Below are positions 31,425 through 44,265 of a stretch of DNA of 64,000 nucleotides, piece by piece; position 1 is the stretch's first letter, and every line of letters starts with the position of its first letter. The notes below the pieces were generated by a model. That model ran no database searches. It saw only the letters and a program-made list of their open reading frames with translations, and was not told the DNA's origin. Source of the DNA: Dreissena polymorpha (lineage: Eukaryota; Mollusca; Bivalvia; Myida; Dreissenidae); contig NC_068362.1 in NCBI RefSeq assembly GCF_020536995.1, forward strand, positions 1,762,826 to 1,826,825, in the 5' to 3' direction. The position numbers and the translations under genes were made by a program.

Positions 31425-31620
31425 TCATTAATTTCGCCAATTTGTGTAATGGCTATTGTGTCCGCCTAGCGACCGTGAGGTGAGGTCAATATTTCGATAC
31501 CCATTGAGGGAGCGTTCTTAAGATCGTCTCCAAAGACACCAAGTACTGGTTCCTGGCCAAGGGAACGGACTTGAGAGCGTTTCAATAAGCCTGCTTCTGA
31601 TGCAATCGAACTAATTTAAA
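31425..31620 (+). mobile_element. tRNA-derived SINE
   Basis: A diverged tRNA-like head (ggctattgtgtccgcctagcg, with B-box-like ATTTCGATACC at 31491-31501) is followed by the conserved body agacaccaagtactggttcc and aacggacttgagagcgtttc, then the tail aataagcctgcttctgatgc. I recall this body and tail from bivalve SINEs. It is diverged in the B box and probably old. Confidence 0.75.
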
Positions 31621-31919
31621 TAGGTTTAAACTATTTTTTCCGCGGGAACAGGACTCAATTAATCAAGTCTGATGATCATATCATGAGACATAACTCAGTT
31701 TGTTTTAAGAAATGGGTCAGTTATTTTTTTTAATAGTTATTTTACAGCTTTAATAATTTTCTTTTCATGCATTATGCATTAATAATTAATGTATTCATTA
31801 AATTCTCACTTGAGTTCGAGGTTCACAATTGTTTGTTTGTTATTTCACGTTGGTGTGGATTTATATTTTGTTTCCGCAGACAGATAGAAGGGAAATAAAT
31901 AGAGGGATTGAAAGAACCA

Positions 31920-34804
31920 AAGGGGTATAACTTTATTGTAACAATTTTTCAGGAGATAATCCCTCTTATGAGGAATTCAAATTTAAATGGGACGAATCGT
32001 TACGCAATGAATTCCGCTCGGGTATAATAGCCAAATTACCGGATTTTAATAGAACTGTGAACGATTGAAATTGCTATTGTAATGAATCGATTAACAATGC
32101 GTTGAATAGTTTTACTGACGTTTTTCGCAGAGTAGCAGATCCGTTTTTCTCCAAAAGTATTGTTATTTCTAACAAATCCGAATGCGAAGAAAGTGGTAGC
32201 TTTAAGTATAAAGATTGGTTTGATACCGACTGTAAAATCGCACATTTAAACTATAAAAGAATGTTAAACTGATTAAATTCTTACAGAAACGATGTCAATA
32301 GAATGCAGTTATTAGAATACAAAGGCGCTTATATAACATTAATCAACAAAAATAAGAAAAAATACAATCAAAGGAAAGTTAACGAGTTAGAGAGTTTGAC
32401 GAATAAAAAAACAACATATTTTTGGAAATACTTTAAATCTAAAAGAAAAACAAAAACAAAGGTGAAACTATATCATTAGATAATTTTCGTTCATTTTTTC
32501 TTAAGTATTAGCAGTGGTATTTATGAGTTCGAGAATGATGAGGCTGAATCATTTTGTTCCAATAATAATTTTGATTTGCCGAATACCATTTACTATTAAT
32601 GAAATAATAAAAGGTATTAATTCTTTGAAACGAAATAAATCTTGTGGAAGTGATTGCCTTTTGAATGAATATCTGTTAGAATGTAAAGATATTATTTCAT
32701 CTCATATATGTGAACTATTTAATGCAATTTTAAACTCTGCTGAGTATCCACAAAAGTGGACCGAGGGTATAATAATCCCTATACACAAAAAGGAAATAAT
32801 TCAGATATTAATAATTATAGGGGAATAACACTTCTTAGTTGCTTATCTAAACTTTTTACCTCTGTTGTTAATGCACGCATTGAAACCTTTTGTAACAACT
32901 TTAATATGATTTCGGACGCACAGTTCGGATTTAGAAAAGGGCGATCCACTGTTGATGCTATTTTTATTTTAATGTCTTTATTACAAAAATATGTTAATGA
33001 AAATAAAAGGTTATATGTTATATACGTTGATATGTTAAAATGTTTTGATACTATTTATAGAAATGGTGTATGGTTAAAAATATACAAATGTGGTATTGAA
33101 GGCAAACTGCTCAGAATTATTAAAACATGTATCATAATGTCAAATCTTGTGTAAGGCATTGTTCATCCTATTCAGAATAGTTTAGTTATGCTGTCGGACT
33201 ACGTCAAGGGGAAGTAAAGTCACCTCTAATATTTTACCTATTTATTGAAGATCTAGAATTATTTTTACAAGATAGTTTTACTTCCGGTTTGATCAGTGAT
33301 GATATTATACTTATATTGTTGCTTTTTGATGACGATATAGCAATACTAGGTAAATAGCCTGAAGAAGTACATTCTCATTTGGACCGTTAATTGAATACTG
33401 CAATACATGGGGACTAAAGGTAAATATTACTAAAACGAAAATTATGGTTTTCCGGAAACGTGGTCGTCTTTTACCATCAGAACATTGGTCATATAATGGT
33501 CAACCAATAAAGGTTGTCAATGATTTTAATCATTTGGGTACAGTTTTTAATTATACAGGTAATTTCTCTTTGAACCAAGAATATCTAGCTGGTAAAGCAC
33601 TAAAAGCAATAAATATTTCATTCATTAAATGTAAAGAATTTGATTTAAATTCCAAAATTGTATGTCAGTTGTTTGATGCTTTTGTTGGTTCAATTCTTAA
33701 CTATGCATGCGAAGTTTGGGGCAACACAAAGTCAAAAGAAATAGAACGAATACATTTAAAATTCTGCAACAGATTGCTGACTGTTAAACAGAACACTTGT
33801 AGTGCAGCAGTATATGGGGAGTTGGGTCGGCATACTTTATTTATTAATCGTTTTATTAGAATTGTTAAATACTGGTTGAAAATTTCAAATTTTGATAATA
33901 TTATTATAAAAAAGTGTATATTTTAAGCACTGCAAGATAGAAATAAGGGACATATAAATTGGGTTACTAATGTTAAAAGGCTGTTAGACACATATGGACT
34001 TTCACATGCTTTTGATGACGTGCATTGGGTCGTTGTTAACCTATTTTTACATCAATTTAAATGTAGAGTAATTGATACGTATATCCAGGACTGGCATAGT
34101 TCTGGACATGTATTGTGTATTTAAACCTGTTTTTGTATATGAACATTACCTTGATCATATTCCTAAATCCCTGAGGGCATACATTACTAAAGTACGATTG
34201 TCAATTCTTCCACTTAGAATACAGACTGGTAGATATGCTACTCAAAACACCTCTAGAAACGAACGGCATTGCCTATTATGTAACGAATCAGATTTAGAAG
34301 ATGAGTTCCATTTTGTATGTAAATGTACTAAATATCACTATCACTAAATATATCAATATCAGAAAGAAATATTTAAAACCATTTTACTACAATAAACCAT
34401 CTGTATATACATTCCACCAATTACTAAATGGTAATAACACAAATGAGCTATTAATGTTGGAATAATATATTAAATATGCGTTAAAAGCAATAAATACATT
34501 TTTGAACACTACTTTGAAGTATACATAGGGTTTTCCCCCTTAACACTGTAATACTGTACTAATGCTTGTTATATCTTATCTTGTTAGGCATCTAATTAAA
34601 TGTTATAACTTTTCATTAAGTAATGTATTAATGTATAATATATGTATTTTTTTAATGTATTGTAAAACTATATCTAACCATAACACAATGTTAAACAAAA
34701 TGTTAAAAGCGTGACATCATGTATGTATATGTTATTGATGTATTTAGACGATGTACTCTGTACAAGTCTCAATAAAGATTCTTGTCTTGTGTCTTGTCTT
34801 GTCT
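31920..34804 (+). mobile_element. 5'-truncated, broken non-LTR retrotransposon (LINE)
   Basis: The reading order is that of a LINE second ORF after the endonuclease: a linker (WDESLRNEF, then KDWFDTDCK), reverse transcriptase, thumb, and a C-terminal zinc knuckle (CLLCNESDLEDEFHFVCKC, about 34270-34326). RT blocks seen: INSLKRNKSCGSD, WTEGIIIPIHKK, NNYRGITLL, DAQFGFRKGRSTVDAIF, VDMLKCFDTI, LRQGEVKSPLIFYLF, and LLFDDDIAILG in place of FADD. At least six in-frame stops or frame changes separate the open blocks (32514-32828, 32756-33154, 33444-33926, 34072-34347). The endonuclease and first ORF are missing. The 3' end has aataaag and a (cttgt)n tail. It looks like a Jockey/I-type element; the clade is uncertain. 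Confidence 0.9.
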
Positions 34805-35005
34805 ATCAACATAAAGAAGTAAAACTCCAGCTGCTGGAGTAGTATTGAATTATTATTATAAACAGTTAGTAGGTCCTTTATTTAAGGCAAGTGACCGATT
34901 GACAAAACAGTACAAAACAGGTCAATACAGCACAATACAAAACAACATAAACACAAATAAGAATAAAGCTGGGGTCGCCGCCTTGGAACGGTCAATGCAA
35001 AGCAT

Positions 35006-35158
35006 TGGGGGTTTAAACCGGTTTATGAGCGCTCAACATGACCCAGCAATATTCATAATACATGTACGTGTAAATAAATGGGGATTTAAACCGGTTTTGG
35101 AGCGCTCAACCTCACAATTGGCCCAGCAATATTCATAATACATGTACGTGTAAATAAA
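35006..35158. repeat. Two-copy ~75-bp tandem repeat
   Basis: Both units contain gtttaaaccggtt or atttaaaccggtt, gagcgctcaac, cccagcaatattcataatac and atgtacgtgtaaataaa. The second has an 8-bp addition. Confidence 0.9.
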
Positions 35159-35409
35159 ATTTAAACTTTTTTAATCACATATTGTATATTTCAATGAAGT
35201 GATTAGAAGTTTAAGTCGTTTTCCTTTTAAGTTTCGAAAACCAGACTTTTGACATCATGCATACATTTAAACTTCTCTTCGCCGCCAGTGTCAAAGTATC
35301 GTCATCAAAGTATTGCAATTAGTTTTCCCCGAGGAGGACAAACACGTAGTCCCATAATTGAGATACAGAAAAGAGAAGGACTGATTATCGAAATAAGATG
35401 GCTCTGATG

Positions 35410-36410
35410 GTCTTTAAATGCTCACCTGAGTTCAAGCTTCAAAATGGTTGAAAATTTGACCCGGTGACCTAGTTTTTGTCCCCGCTAGACCCGGATTCAA
35501 ACAGGGCCTATATTTTTTAAGATAAACAATCAAACCAAGATTTATCATGATTGAGTACTTAATGTAAACTTTAGAGGGTAACATGTTATTTTAAATTTTC
35601 ACCGGGTTACTTAGTTAAGAAACATAAACGTGGGCCAAGATATTGTCTGAGTCAATATAACTATTCTGATCAAGTTTCATTGAGACTGAATTATACATTT
35701 GGCAGCTAGATTGGAAAAGCGGTGTTTATAATATTTGACCTGGTGACACAGTTTTTAGAAGCATGTGAACTACTTTCGAATTAGGCCTAAATATAAAGAT
35801 AAAAATGTGACCGAGTGTTATCAAGTTTGCGTCTCAATTCCTGCATATAGAGAGGTTATAATATTTAGCTAAACTTTGATCGTGTTACCTGGATTGGACG
35901 CAGGTGACCCAGATTTAAACTCGGCATAGATATTGTCAACATTAACATTCGTCCAAGTTTAAACAATGTTTAGCAATAAATATTGACTCTATAGTGGTTC
36001 CAATGTTTTTCAACGGTTTTAGAAGTTGAACTTATTTTCGAACGCGCGTGATCCAAAGTTGATCTCGACTTGTCAAAATAAACATTCTTACCAAGTATCA
36101 AGATTGAGTCATGTGCGGCCTCTAGAGTGGTTTCAATATTTTTTCTTATTATTTGACCTAGTGTCTGGAAGCACGTGGTCCCGAGTCGAACTAGGCATAG
36201 ATATTGTCATGAGAAACATTATTACAAAGTTTCATCAAGATAAGTCATTAATGTTACCTCAAGAGTGGTGACAATGTTTCATAAGATTTTACCTGACGAC
36301 GTTATATTTTGACACACTTGATAAAGATTTGAACCGACCTAGATGTTGTCAAGATAAACATTTCGTCAAGGTTTTCTCAAGATTGGATAACCACCACGTC
36401 GGATTATTGC
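35410..36410. repeat. Degenerate long-period tandem repeat
   Basis: Repeated elements of the type gaccyggtgacctagttttt, gacccagattcaaactcggc and attgtcaagataaacattc recur about every 150-190 bp through roughly 1 kb. Related text (gacctagtttttgacccagc) ends the array at 56475. The frames across it are artefacts. Confidence 0.8.
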
Positions 36411-37630
36411 TAAAATACCTGCGAGAGTTTTATGAATAAAGCTCAAAGTTGTTAATATGTTGTATGAAGCGTATGTAGTTTTAGCAAATTAGTTAAATCA
36501 AATTATTTATAAAGCACATTCGCGTAGTTACTTAAGTGTATTCTACTGTCATTTTATCGAAAACATGCCAAGTCGTGAATTAGTATTGTTGAAGGTTTTT
36601 ACACGTACACTTATAACTTTTTTGCTGGTATGTTTGACAATATATACCTGCCAATATTGATTTATTATTGAATGGTTGTAAAATATGTACTCCGGTAAAC
36701 CAGTCCAAATCAACAAGTATCGAAACTGTTTAAATAAGAAACCATTGACATAGACGTCACTCGTTTCAATGTCCTACCAATAACCAGAATTATGTCATGT
36801 TACCCATGCACATACAACAAGTGAAGTGAGCTTATAGTGGTAAATGCAAAGCAAGTGTTTATGATCTACGTTTTAACATCTCAATGCCATTGTTTGTAGT
36901 ACGTAGATACAATTGTAAATTTAAATTTTTGCATGTTGTTATCTCCACACTTTTGGTTTAAACATATTTATAACATTAATGGAGTAAAACTCTTCATTCA
37001 GGTTAACAGTCAAGGCGAATATAAATGTAGAGATACTCATAAAGATAAATAATAACCTAAACACTCGACGTTGAATTTAACCTCGACATAAAGTTTAAAA
37101 ATCCATTCCGTGTTCATGTGTTTTTCCCGGACAGCCAATTAAAAGAAAACACGTTCTTACAAGTAATTCGCTAGATTATCAGCACATGACCAGTCGTGCT
37201 ACAAAAAAGTTAGAGGACGTGAAATATATATGCAATCAAAAAGGCCTAAAATTTACGCAAGCATACATGTAGATACCTGATTAAATATGTTTTATTTTAG
37301 TGTATCGCCGATCAATAATCTCGTGCTCTATATGTTATAAATACAGTGTAACGATTGATAAAACCAATTATATTGGCGATTTTGGTTTCATTATTTTCCT
37401 GTGCACTTTCGAATTCAAAAGAGGAAGTGAGTTGGATAAATTTCAAGGCAACACCACACGAAACACCACCATAATAGAACAAAAGGACGAATGCTGCAGT
37501 TCTTATGATTTTCTATAACATAGAATTCGGTATAAATAGAATTTGTATGAATAGAATTCGGTAGTTGTTGATATTACGCTTGAACAATTTGTTATGATAC
37601 AGAAATAAAATAAAACCATTGGTCACCAGT
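36411..37630. other. AT-rich sequence, one relative of the MULE target site
   Basis: No gene is recognised. The piece 37405-37460 resembles the uninterrupted form of the sequence that flanks the MULE. Confidence 0.45.
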
Positions 37631-37639
37631 TATGTTATT

Positions 37640-38412
37640 AGTTGTTCGCTTGCGAACAACTAAGGTTAGTTTTACGCGTCGCAAGTCGGTCTGCTTTAAA
37701 CTATGGCGTACCATTTGGGTCAAAAGCCAACAAGACCTACCAGGTAAGACGAGAAATGTACTTCGACGAAAACTATGTTGTACAAAAATTGTACTTCGAA
37801 GTACAAATATGAAAGACACTTCGACGTATAAATTTAACGTCGAAATACAATTTGTACTTCAAATTTTCTGAATAGCCAATCAAAACACTCGTCTCTTGAG
37901 CCGCCTTTCCTTCAGATTTATTCATAACAAATGTTAAAAAAATCTCTTTTTTAATTGAAGACAAACTGGATAAAAATATCAAAATTGAAACAAAAAAGAA
38001 GTTAGTATTTAATAAATTGAAATAGATTACATACCAATTTGAAGAAGATTCAATGCTGCCTTTTAAAAAAAATTATCAAGCATATTGTGAGCATTTATTG
38101 ACCTTGCGGGGCGGAGTATCACGGTCCAGTGCATTACTGTGTAGGAAATTCCCAACTGTAACCAAACAATTACCAAACGATTACGGGATTAAAAATGTGA
38201 AATAACCTCCGTGGTTTGGTCGTATTTTGTGATAACCATTGTTTGCATAGGTCAGAGGTTACTTCCGACACGCCCTGTCAATAAATACGCACAATATCTA
38301 TGAGCTAGCGGTCGATAGTCGCATAATTTGGTATAAATAATAATAATACTGTTCAATAAATACGCACAACATCTATGAGTTAGCAGTCGATAGTTGCATA
38401 ATTTGGTATAAA

Positions 38413-38444
<32 letters not shown>

Positions 38445-38690
38445 TTCATTGTCAAATATCTCTAAAAGGAACAGATGTAAGGCGTCTTCTGATTGGCTAA
38501 CACTCAAGGGTCGGTAAAAACTGTACCTCGAAGTACAATTTAGTACGTCAACGTACAAATAAATGTACCTCGACGTAAATATTGTACGTCGAAGTACATT
38601 TCTCTTTTTACCTAGAAGGTCTTGTTGATTCGACCCAAACGGTACGTCATACTTAACTACGCTAAGAACGATAACCATCGCATCTGAGGC
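37640..38690. mobile_element. Fold-back element with tandem-repeat loop
   Basis: Arms of about 210 bp (37690-37905 and 38467-38665) are inverted copies: gtaccatttgggtcaaaagc and caacaagacctaccaggtaa on the left pair with gaccttctaggt and gtttgggtcgaatcaacaag on the right (inverted). Each arm holds several gtacttcgaagtac-type near-palindromes. The loop includes the repeat at 38275-38445. Boundaries and target duplication are not resolved. Confidence 0.75.
38275..38445. repeat. Two-copy ~75-bp tandem repeat with (aat)n
   Basis: caataaatacgcacaatatc, then gtcgatagtcgcataatttg recurs as caataaatacgcacaacatc, then gtcgatagttgcataatttg, each followed by an ataata run. Confidence 0.9.
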
Positions 38691-38699
38691 AATTAATAG

Positions 38700-39310
38700 A
38701 TGCTGATAAGCAAGTATAGTGGATGTTGTGTAACCTCGTTGATAATGCATGCTATTATTGCTGTTTTGGGAAACAGTCTTTTGTTCTCAACAGATAGCGG
38801 CGATCTTTTGTATGCACGGGTGGTAACAACGCAATAGTAGAAGGTTAAGTTTATTTACATTCATAGTTCTAAATTAATAAAAAGTTTAACATGAGTTCAC
38901 CAATAACTACAGGTATATTATAGACAACAACACAAATGCTTTATAATTGCTAAAACCGAATATAAAAAACAACTAAATATAACAAGAACTATCTTTTTAA
39001 AAGGTAGTTGGCGTAAATGCTGACTTTGAAATAAAGTTTGCAATTAACGTTTCTAAATAATTAAATTAAAAATGTGTGTTATCAATTTATCATTGTCAAA
39101 CCAAACAATAGTGTAAGTAGATAAATATTATACTACGGGAGAACCACGTATTAGTGTAAGTAGGTACGAATTATAGTACGGGAGTGCACATCATATGTTT
39201 GCTCACATGCCTTATTATAGGTGTATTTAATAACCATCGAAAAAATATCGTATGTTAATATTTGATTTACACGCATTTTTCTTTCGACACATTTAAATCA
39301 CACTTTCATA
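38700..39310. other. AT-rich sequence, nothing recognised
   Basis: No gene is seen. A small near-repeat (cgggagaaccacg / cgggagtgcacat) occurs at 39137-39190. Confidence 0.4.
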
Positions 39311-39540
39311 GCCGCGTCATGTGAAAATGGGTCTTATGCGTTTCGGCCAGCGTATCTTAAACCCAACAATTGCATTTGCACAGTCTGGTCAGAGGCGATG
39401 CTGTACGCTATAAAATCACTCAATGTGTTATGGTCTAATTATGTGTCTCCTTACCAGAATGAGAGATGCGCAGGCTGAGTTGGCTATATATATGACGGGC
39501 GTATATGGAATAAGACCCATTTTGGCATGACGAGGGTCAT
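39311..39540. mobile_element. Short inverted-repeat MITE
   Basis: gtcatgtgaaaatgggtctt at the left end is inverted at the right end as aagacccattttggcatgac. The element is about 230 bp. A fragment of the same family is at 12786-12819. Confidence 0.7.
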
Positions 39541-41346
39541 TAAAAATCTCATTGCCAATTGTAAATGGTACATTTTAGCACAAAGCTCTTCGAAACAAAA
39601 TTATATTCATAATAGCAAACTTGTAAATAAGGGCAGCCTATTCAGGCTTTCAGGAACGATTTCCAGACGTGCTGACCGAGTACGGCAACATTTTGGTTGG
39701 ATAATTAAACGATTTTCCTCTTATCGTGACACTATACTATTTCGGTAATGTTTGTTTTCTCATATTGAAAGCAAAACTGTATTTATCGATAGTCAATTAT
39801 ATATTCCCCGGACGATTGAGTGAACAATTACTGAACCTGAAATTATGCGAGATGGATTTTAACGCGTAATTGTAACTGGGCCACAACTTGTGTCGTTTGA
39901 ACATACAAAGAGCACCCCCGGAAACCCGATTTGATGTGAAAATTTGGACGTGTTTGGAAAAGTTTCCGATAAATTTTGCTAAATTTCGGTAGGATAAGTA
40001 AATCCAATTCTATAATTGTTTAAAGGCATTTTTTAAATAAAAATATCTTTTGGTATTTGCAAAGTAGGTATTATCATGGATGTTGGAAAAAAAAATATTT
40101 TTATTATTTTTTAAGATTTATTGAAATATGGCTTTTTGAAGTCGACGATTTGTCCCCTAGTTAGCAATTTATTTACAAATTTCTTTAAAGGTATGCCAAT
40201 GAGAAAGTTGTTTTGCACCGAAAATGATATTAACCAATGTCCCCGAGTAATTAAAAAAAAATCGTATTGGTGGAGAAATTCGCATTTACATTCAACATGT
40301 TGATGAAAAAAATAAAATATATGACCCTGTGCAGTGCCAAAGATGTCAAGATATGACAGGAGTTCTCTATACATATGTTTAGGTTAGAGTTGTTGACACC
40401 GTGTGAACTGCTAGGGTAAAGAGTAATTCATAAACCACAAAGTAAGGGTCAACAGGGATGTTTTTATGATTACATAATCGGTGAGTAAAAAGTATTGCTC
40501 GCATATTTATTTTTAATTTATTTTCATCAATTGTTGCTCTAAAGGGTTTATTTAATCCAACTCAGGAAAATAAGACACACACTTTTCACTATATACAAAA
40601 TGTAATATTTTTATTCACACTGTATAGTTATTTACATATTTCACACAATACTATACTTTTCATATATAGCATTAAACAACATTTGTTGTGTTTATTTTGT
40701 TTCTATAAAAATATTTCCATGTATATCCTTTCTCTATAAAACTTAAAAACTAAACTAAACTGTTTGTCTATCAAAGCTTATTGTAACAGCTTTTTAAATG
40801 TTAAACATCTATTCATGAAATCAATTTGCTGCAGTATATACAAGAACATGGTAACATTAATGTTCTTTCAAAAGAGTGATATTAATGTAAACAACAGGCA
40901 ACACAATGTTTTTATAAACGTCATGGTTAAATGATATCCAACAATTTTCACGCAGAACAATTATCTTAGTGTATATTTTGAATTTGTATATGGTGTCAAA
41001 AATCAAAAGTTTTGTACAGGGAATTTTCATCATGAAAATATATTGTAAGTGGGATAGGTATTCGATATTCAAACAATATTCATTTAATATGGTGGTGATT
41101 GCAAATTGTCTTTATATTCAGTTCGCATTACTATTGTCGTCATACTTTCTATGCTTTCAGAACGTCCAAAAATGGCCATGGTGTTGTTATTTTGTCTAAG
41201 ATATCTCTATGAAATAAATAGGATGATAAAAAGTGCACACAAATCTCGACCCGTGCGTTATGACATTCTCTTTATAAATTTGAGTGGCGTGTGATCATTT
41301 CAAACTTGCGATTAATTTTGAAAAAAGAGTTACTTCTTAAATTATG
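39541..41346. other. AT-rich sequence, nothing recognised
   Basis: No coding sequence or repeat could be supported. Confidence 0.45.
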
Positions 41347-41385
41347 CAATAGCGAACAACTTCAGTGCCTTCAGCGCTTTGATTG
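41347..41385. repeat. Dispersed repeat fragment (partner 155-190)
   Basis: agcgaacaacttcagtgcct then tcagcgctttgatt is shared with position 155. Confidence 0.85.
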
Positions 41386-41544
41386 AACTATGTAACCTGA
41401 TTTCTCCAACACTAGTTGGTATCCCAAGATTTGATATCAGCAGCTTAATTAATAATCAGCCACTCCTTACCCAACGTTTTTGTGTATACAAAAAAGGAGA
41501 ACATAAACATGTGTTATGAAATAACCTCAACAACTGCACCACGA

Positions 41545-41660
41545 ACTTTATCTATGTGCCAAAACGAGTAACCACGGCAACTTGTCAGATCTGAGTGTAA
41601 ATCACTTGCATAAACAACACAGTCCTCAACTTTTGTGGTTTTGGTTGCGGAAGAGTTAAT
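41545..41660. repeat. Diverged relative of the 45.7-kb duplicated unit
   Basis: tatgtgccaaaacgagtaac, ggcaacttgtcagatctgag and tgtaaatcacttgc match the opening of the units at 45723 and 47163. The block is thus a dispersed repeat with at least one old copy here. Confidence 0.65.
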
Positions 41661-41797
41661 TGTAAAATCTATTAGCTTCTTACAATAAACATGTCTTGAT
41701 AATGTAAGGATGATTTGAAGAAATTCATAAAAATAAGATGTTTGTGAAATTAAAACAACGTTCGTAGTTTTCAATATTCATGATGATGAGTTTATAG

Positions 41798-41947
41798 AGA
41801 ATATATGGTCGGTGACTTTTGATATCATGTGATATCAGACGAGTCTGATATGGCGTAGGAAAAGGCGAGGCTTGCCGGGCCTTTTCACTCGCCATATCGG
41901 ACGAGTCTGATATCACATGATATCAAAAGTCACCAACCATATATTCT
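41798..41947. mobile_element. Hairpin MITE, 150 bp
   Basis: Arms 41798-41856 and 41889-41947 are inverted and differ at only a few bases (agaatatatggtcggtgac against gtcaccaaccatatattct). The loop (aaaaggcgaggcttgccggg...) is itself partly self-complementary. The sequence can fold end to end. Confidence 0.85.
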
Positions 41948-42204
41948 ATTTATTATGCCACATTTATAGCAAATAAAGAAAAATTTAAAAAATAACAAAA
42001 AAACACACAAACAACCGCTAAATTTTATATATGTACGGTAGTAAGATATGCAAATGAGATGCGGCCTGATTACATCCGCTAGCGTCTATGCATATTTAAA
42101 CAAACAAAATAGTTCGAAGGTTAACAACAAACAATAACATTTAAACGCGCATAATTTCACAAAATAAAAACATTACAGCAAGAAATCGATACTGAAAATT
42201 ACAA

Positions 42205-42957
42205 TTTATGCACTTAAACACCAGATGGAGCCTCTTACAGGCGAAACAGGCGACATCTTCTAAAAACTAATGAGAAATTTCCCGGAAATACCAGATTTTG
42301 ATTGCCAGTCTATGGTTGATGAGGAAAGTACTTTTGAAAGTGCAAATAATTCTCAAATGCAAGAGGACGTGCAACAAAATTATCCAAACCCACAGCCAAA
42401 CATTGACAACCAGCGACCAGTCTTTACTACACGTTATGGTCGACAGGTCAGGCCGAAAGTGATAATGGACTTGTGAAGACATAGTAGACATCGTTAATGA
42501 GTTTATTAATCTGTGCTTTTTCTGTTCCACGGGTGGAAATGTGAAACAACTGTGACAGTTATAATTGTTCTCCCCTAAATGCTTCTGATAAGATCTGTTA
42601 CTTACAAGGATATGACATTACCAGGAATTTCATTCAAGTAATTGTATTCTGATTAAAGCAACAATTTCATTTTTTGCTGTTAACTGCGCTTGTACAAGTT
42701 AGATTTGTTGTGTTTTACATTTTGGAATTAATTTGATTTAAAAGGGGGAGATGTTCTAATATTATAGAGTTTACCAGGTTTAAGTCACGTGATGTACTTA
42801 GCTGACTGTACCTATAAACATACATACACTGGAGCTCTGCGCTCTCTCTCATACCAGCTTTCCATCGTGTTAAATCTATTGTATTCGCATACTGTTATAT
42901 TGGTGCTTATTAAAAGTAGTTAGAACACTTCAGTGTCGTTCTTTATTAACACCAACA
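42205..42957 (+). mobile_element. 3' fragment of a Ty3/Gypsy-like LTR retrotransposon (fossil)
   Basis: Parts seen: the C-terminal end of a pol-like frame (about 42270-42476, with TTRYGRQVRP, resembling the tail after Ty3/Gypsy integrase), a polypurine tract aaagggggaga (42741-42751), then an LTR-like block starting TG at 42752 and ending near 42957 (aca). The LTR carries a tataaa-type promoter box and an attaaa-like signal. The 5' LTR, gag and most of pol are absent, so it is an old, broken remnant. Family assignment is by motif only. Confidence 0.65.
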
Positions 42958-42984
42958 GACAAATAACAAAACAGTTTTATCATG

Positions 42985-43112
42985 TATTATGTGACTTATG
43001 GGCCCATTTGGGCCGGGTGCATGCCTTTTTGTAATTTTCTGTTGTTAATTCTATATATGTTTTCACTTGTCACTTTAATAAAATATTTACTTACTTACCT
43101 TACTTACTTGTA
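42985..43112 (+). mobile_element. Putative LINE 3' tail with (ttac)n end
   Basis: tgggcccatttgggccgggt leads to gtcactttaataaaatattt and a ttacttactta repeat. A poly(A)-like signal followed by a short simple repeat is a common LINE 3' end. No coding part adjoins it. Confidence 0.5.
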
Positions 43113-43789
43113 CTTTCAAGTACACGCTAACCGCTATTTTCAAAGCGAATGTGTCGTGTGAAAATTTGAAACAATAAAGACAAAAGCCGAATGGAACGAG
43201 ATTTTAACGTAGTAAGGAAATTGGAAGTGATGGATTTTTCAACTTGTCCATCTCCGTAGTTTACGTTCAGTTGAGAGATGATAACGGATTCCCCGAAAAA
43301 CATGCCTTCGCGTTCGAAGTCATAGTGGGTGGGGAACGCGACTGCTTGTGGATTTCGAGTTTCTGGAACTTACTATGGAAGCTGCTTTTGTGCAATATTC
43401 AGCTATTTTCCAAGCTGTGTGTTTGGAGTAGGAGATATATTATGCTAAGATTAATGATGTTTTGTACGTTCTTGTGTCCAATGAACAGTGGAGAGCATCA
43501 TGAATCAAACATCGTCTGCACCATGGTCGAGTGGTTGGTAAGTGTCATCGTTATGTATACATGCACATTACACATGTTTCATTATATATGCTATTTTGAC
43601 ACCCATGCTGATGAAACAACGGCCAGTGCCAGTAGTCCTACTGTCATTGGTTTGTGTGGGTGTTGAAAGTAGAATGGACTGTTAAGCTCCGATAAGCCAT
43701 GGGCTGTTTTTTGGATATAGTTTCTGGCAGTGGGCTTTTTCATCTTTGTGCAGCAACCTCGGCCCCCTAATTTTGTGAAAAAAATACTC
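43113..43789. other. Possible exon-like region, not recognised
   Basis: A 140-codon plus-strand frame (43244-43666) is somewhat long for this AT content, and gtggttggtaagtg at 43533 is a good donor. The protein has no domain I know, and phases do not link it to the exon at 44579. Coding is unproven. Confidence 0.25.
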
Positions 43790-44265
43790 GCGCACTGTTT
43801 AAATGTAAAAAAATAGTCGCGCACTGTTCACAATTGTGAAAAATGGGTTGTTACTATTCAAATTGTGAACAAATGAGTCGCGAATGGTTCAACATTCTGA
43901 AGATATCAGTCGCAAACATTTGGAAATTGTGAAAACATGAGTCACGCACTGTTCAAAATTGCGAGAAATGAGTCGTGCAATTTTGAAACTTGTGAAAAAT
44001 TAGTTGCACATTGTTCCAAATTGTGAAGAAATGAATTGTGACTGTTCAAAATTCCGCAATGTTGAACACTGTGAAAAAAATTAGTTGCACACTGTGTAAA
44101 ATTGTGAACAAATGAGTGTGACTGTCCAAAATTGTGAAAAAGATAGTTGCGCATTGTTCAAATGTGTGAAATTATGAGTCTCAAACTGTTCTAAATTGTG
44201 CAAAAAAATTAGTTGCTAACTGTTAAAAAATGTGACAAAAATTAGTCGCTAACTTTTTTTAAATA
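43790..44265. repeat. ~32-bp minisatellite, about 15 units
   Basis: Units of the form gcgcactgttcaaaattgtg followed by aaaaaatgagtc vary by substitutions and small indels. The frames across it are artefacts. Confidence 0.92.

Noticed and set aside
35410-36410. Possible coding frame (81 codons at 36026)
   Set aside because: It lies wholly within the degenerate tandem repeat.
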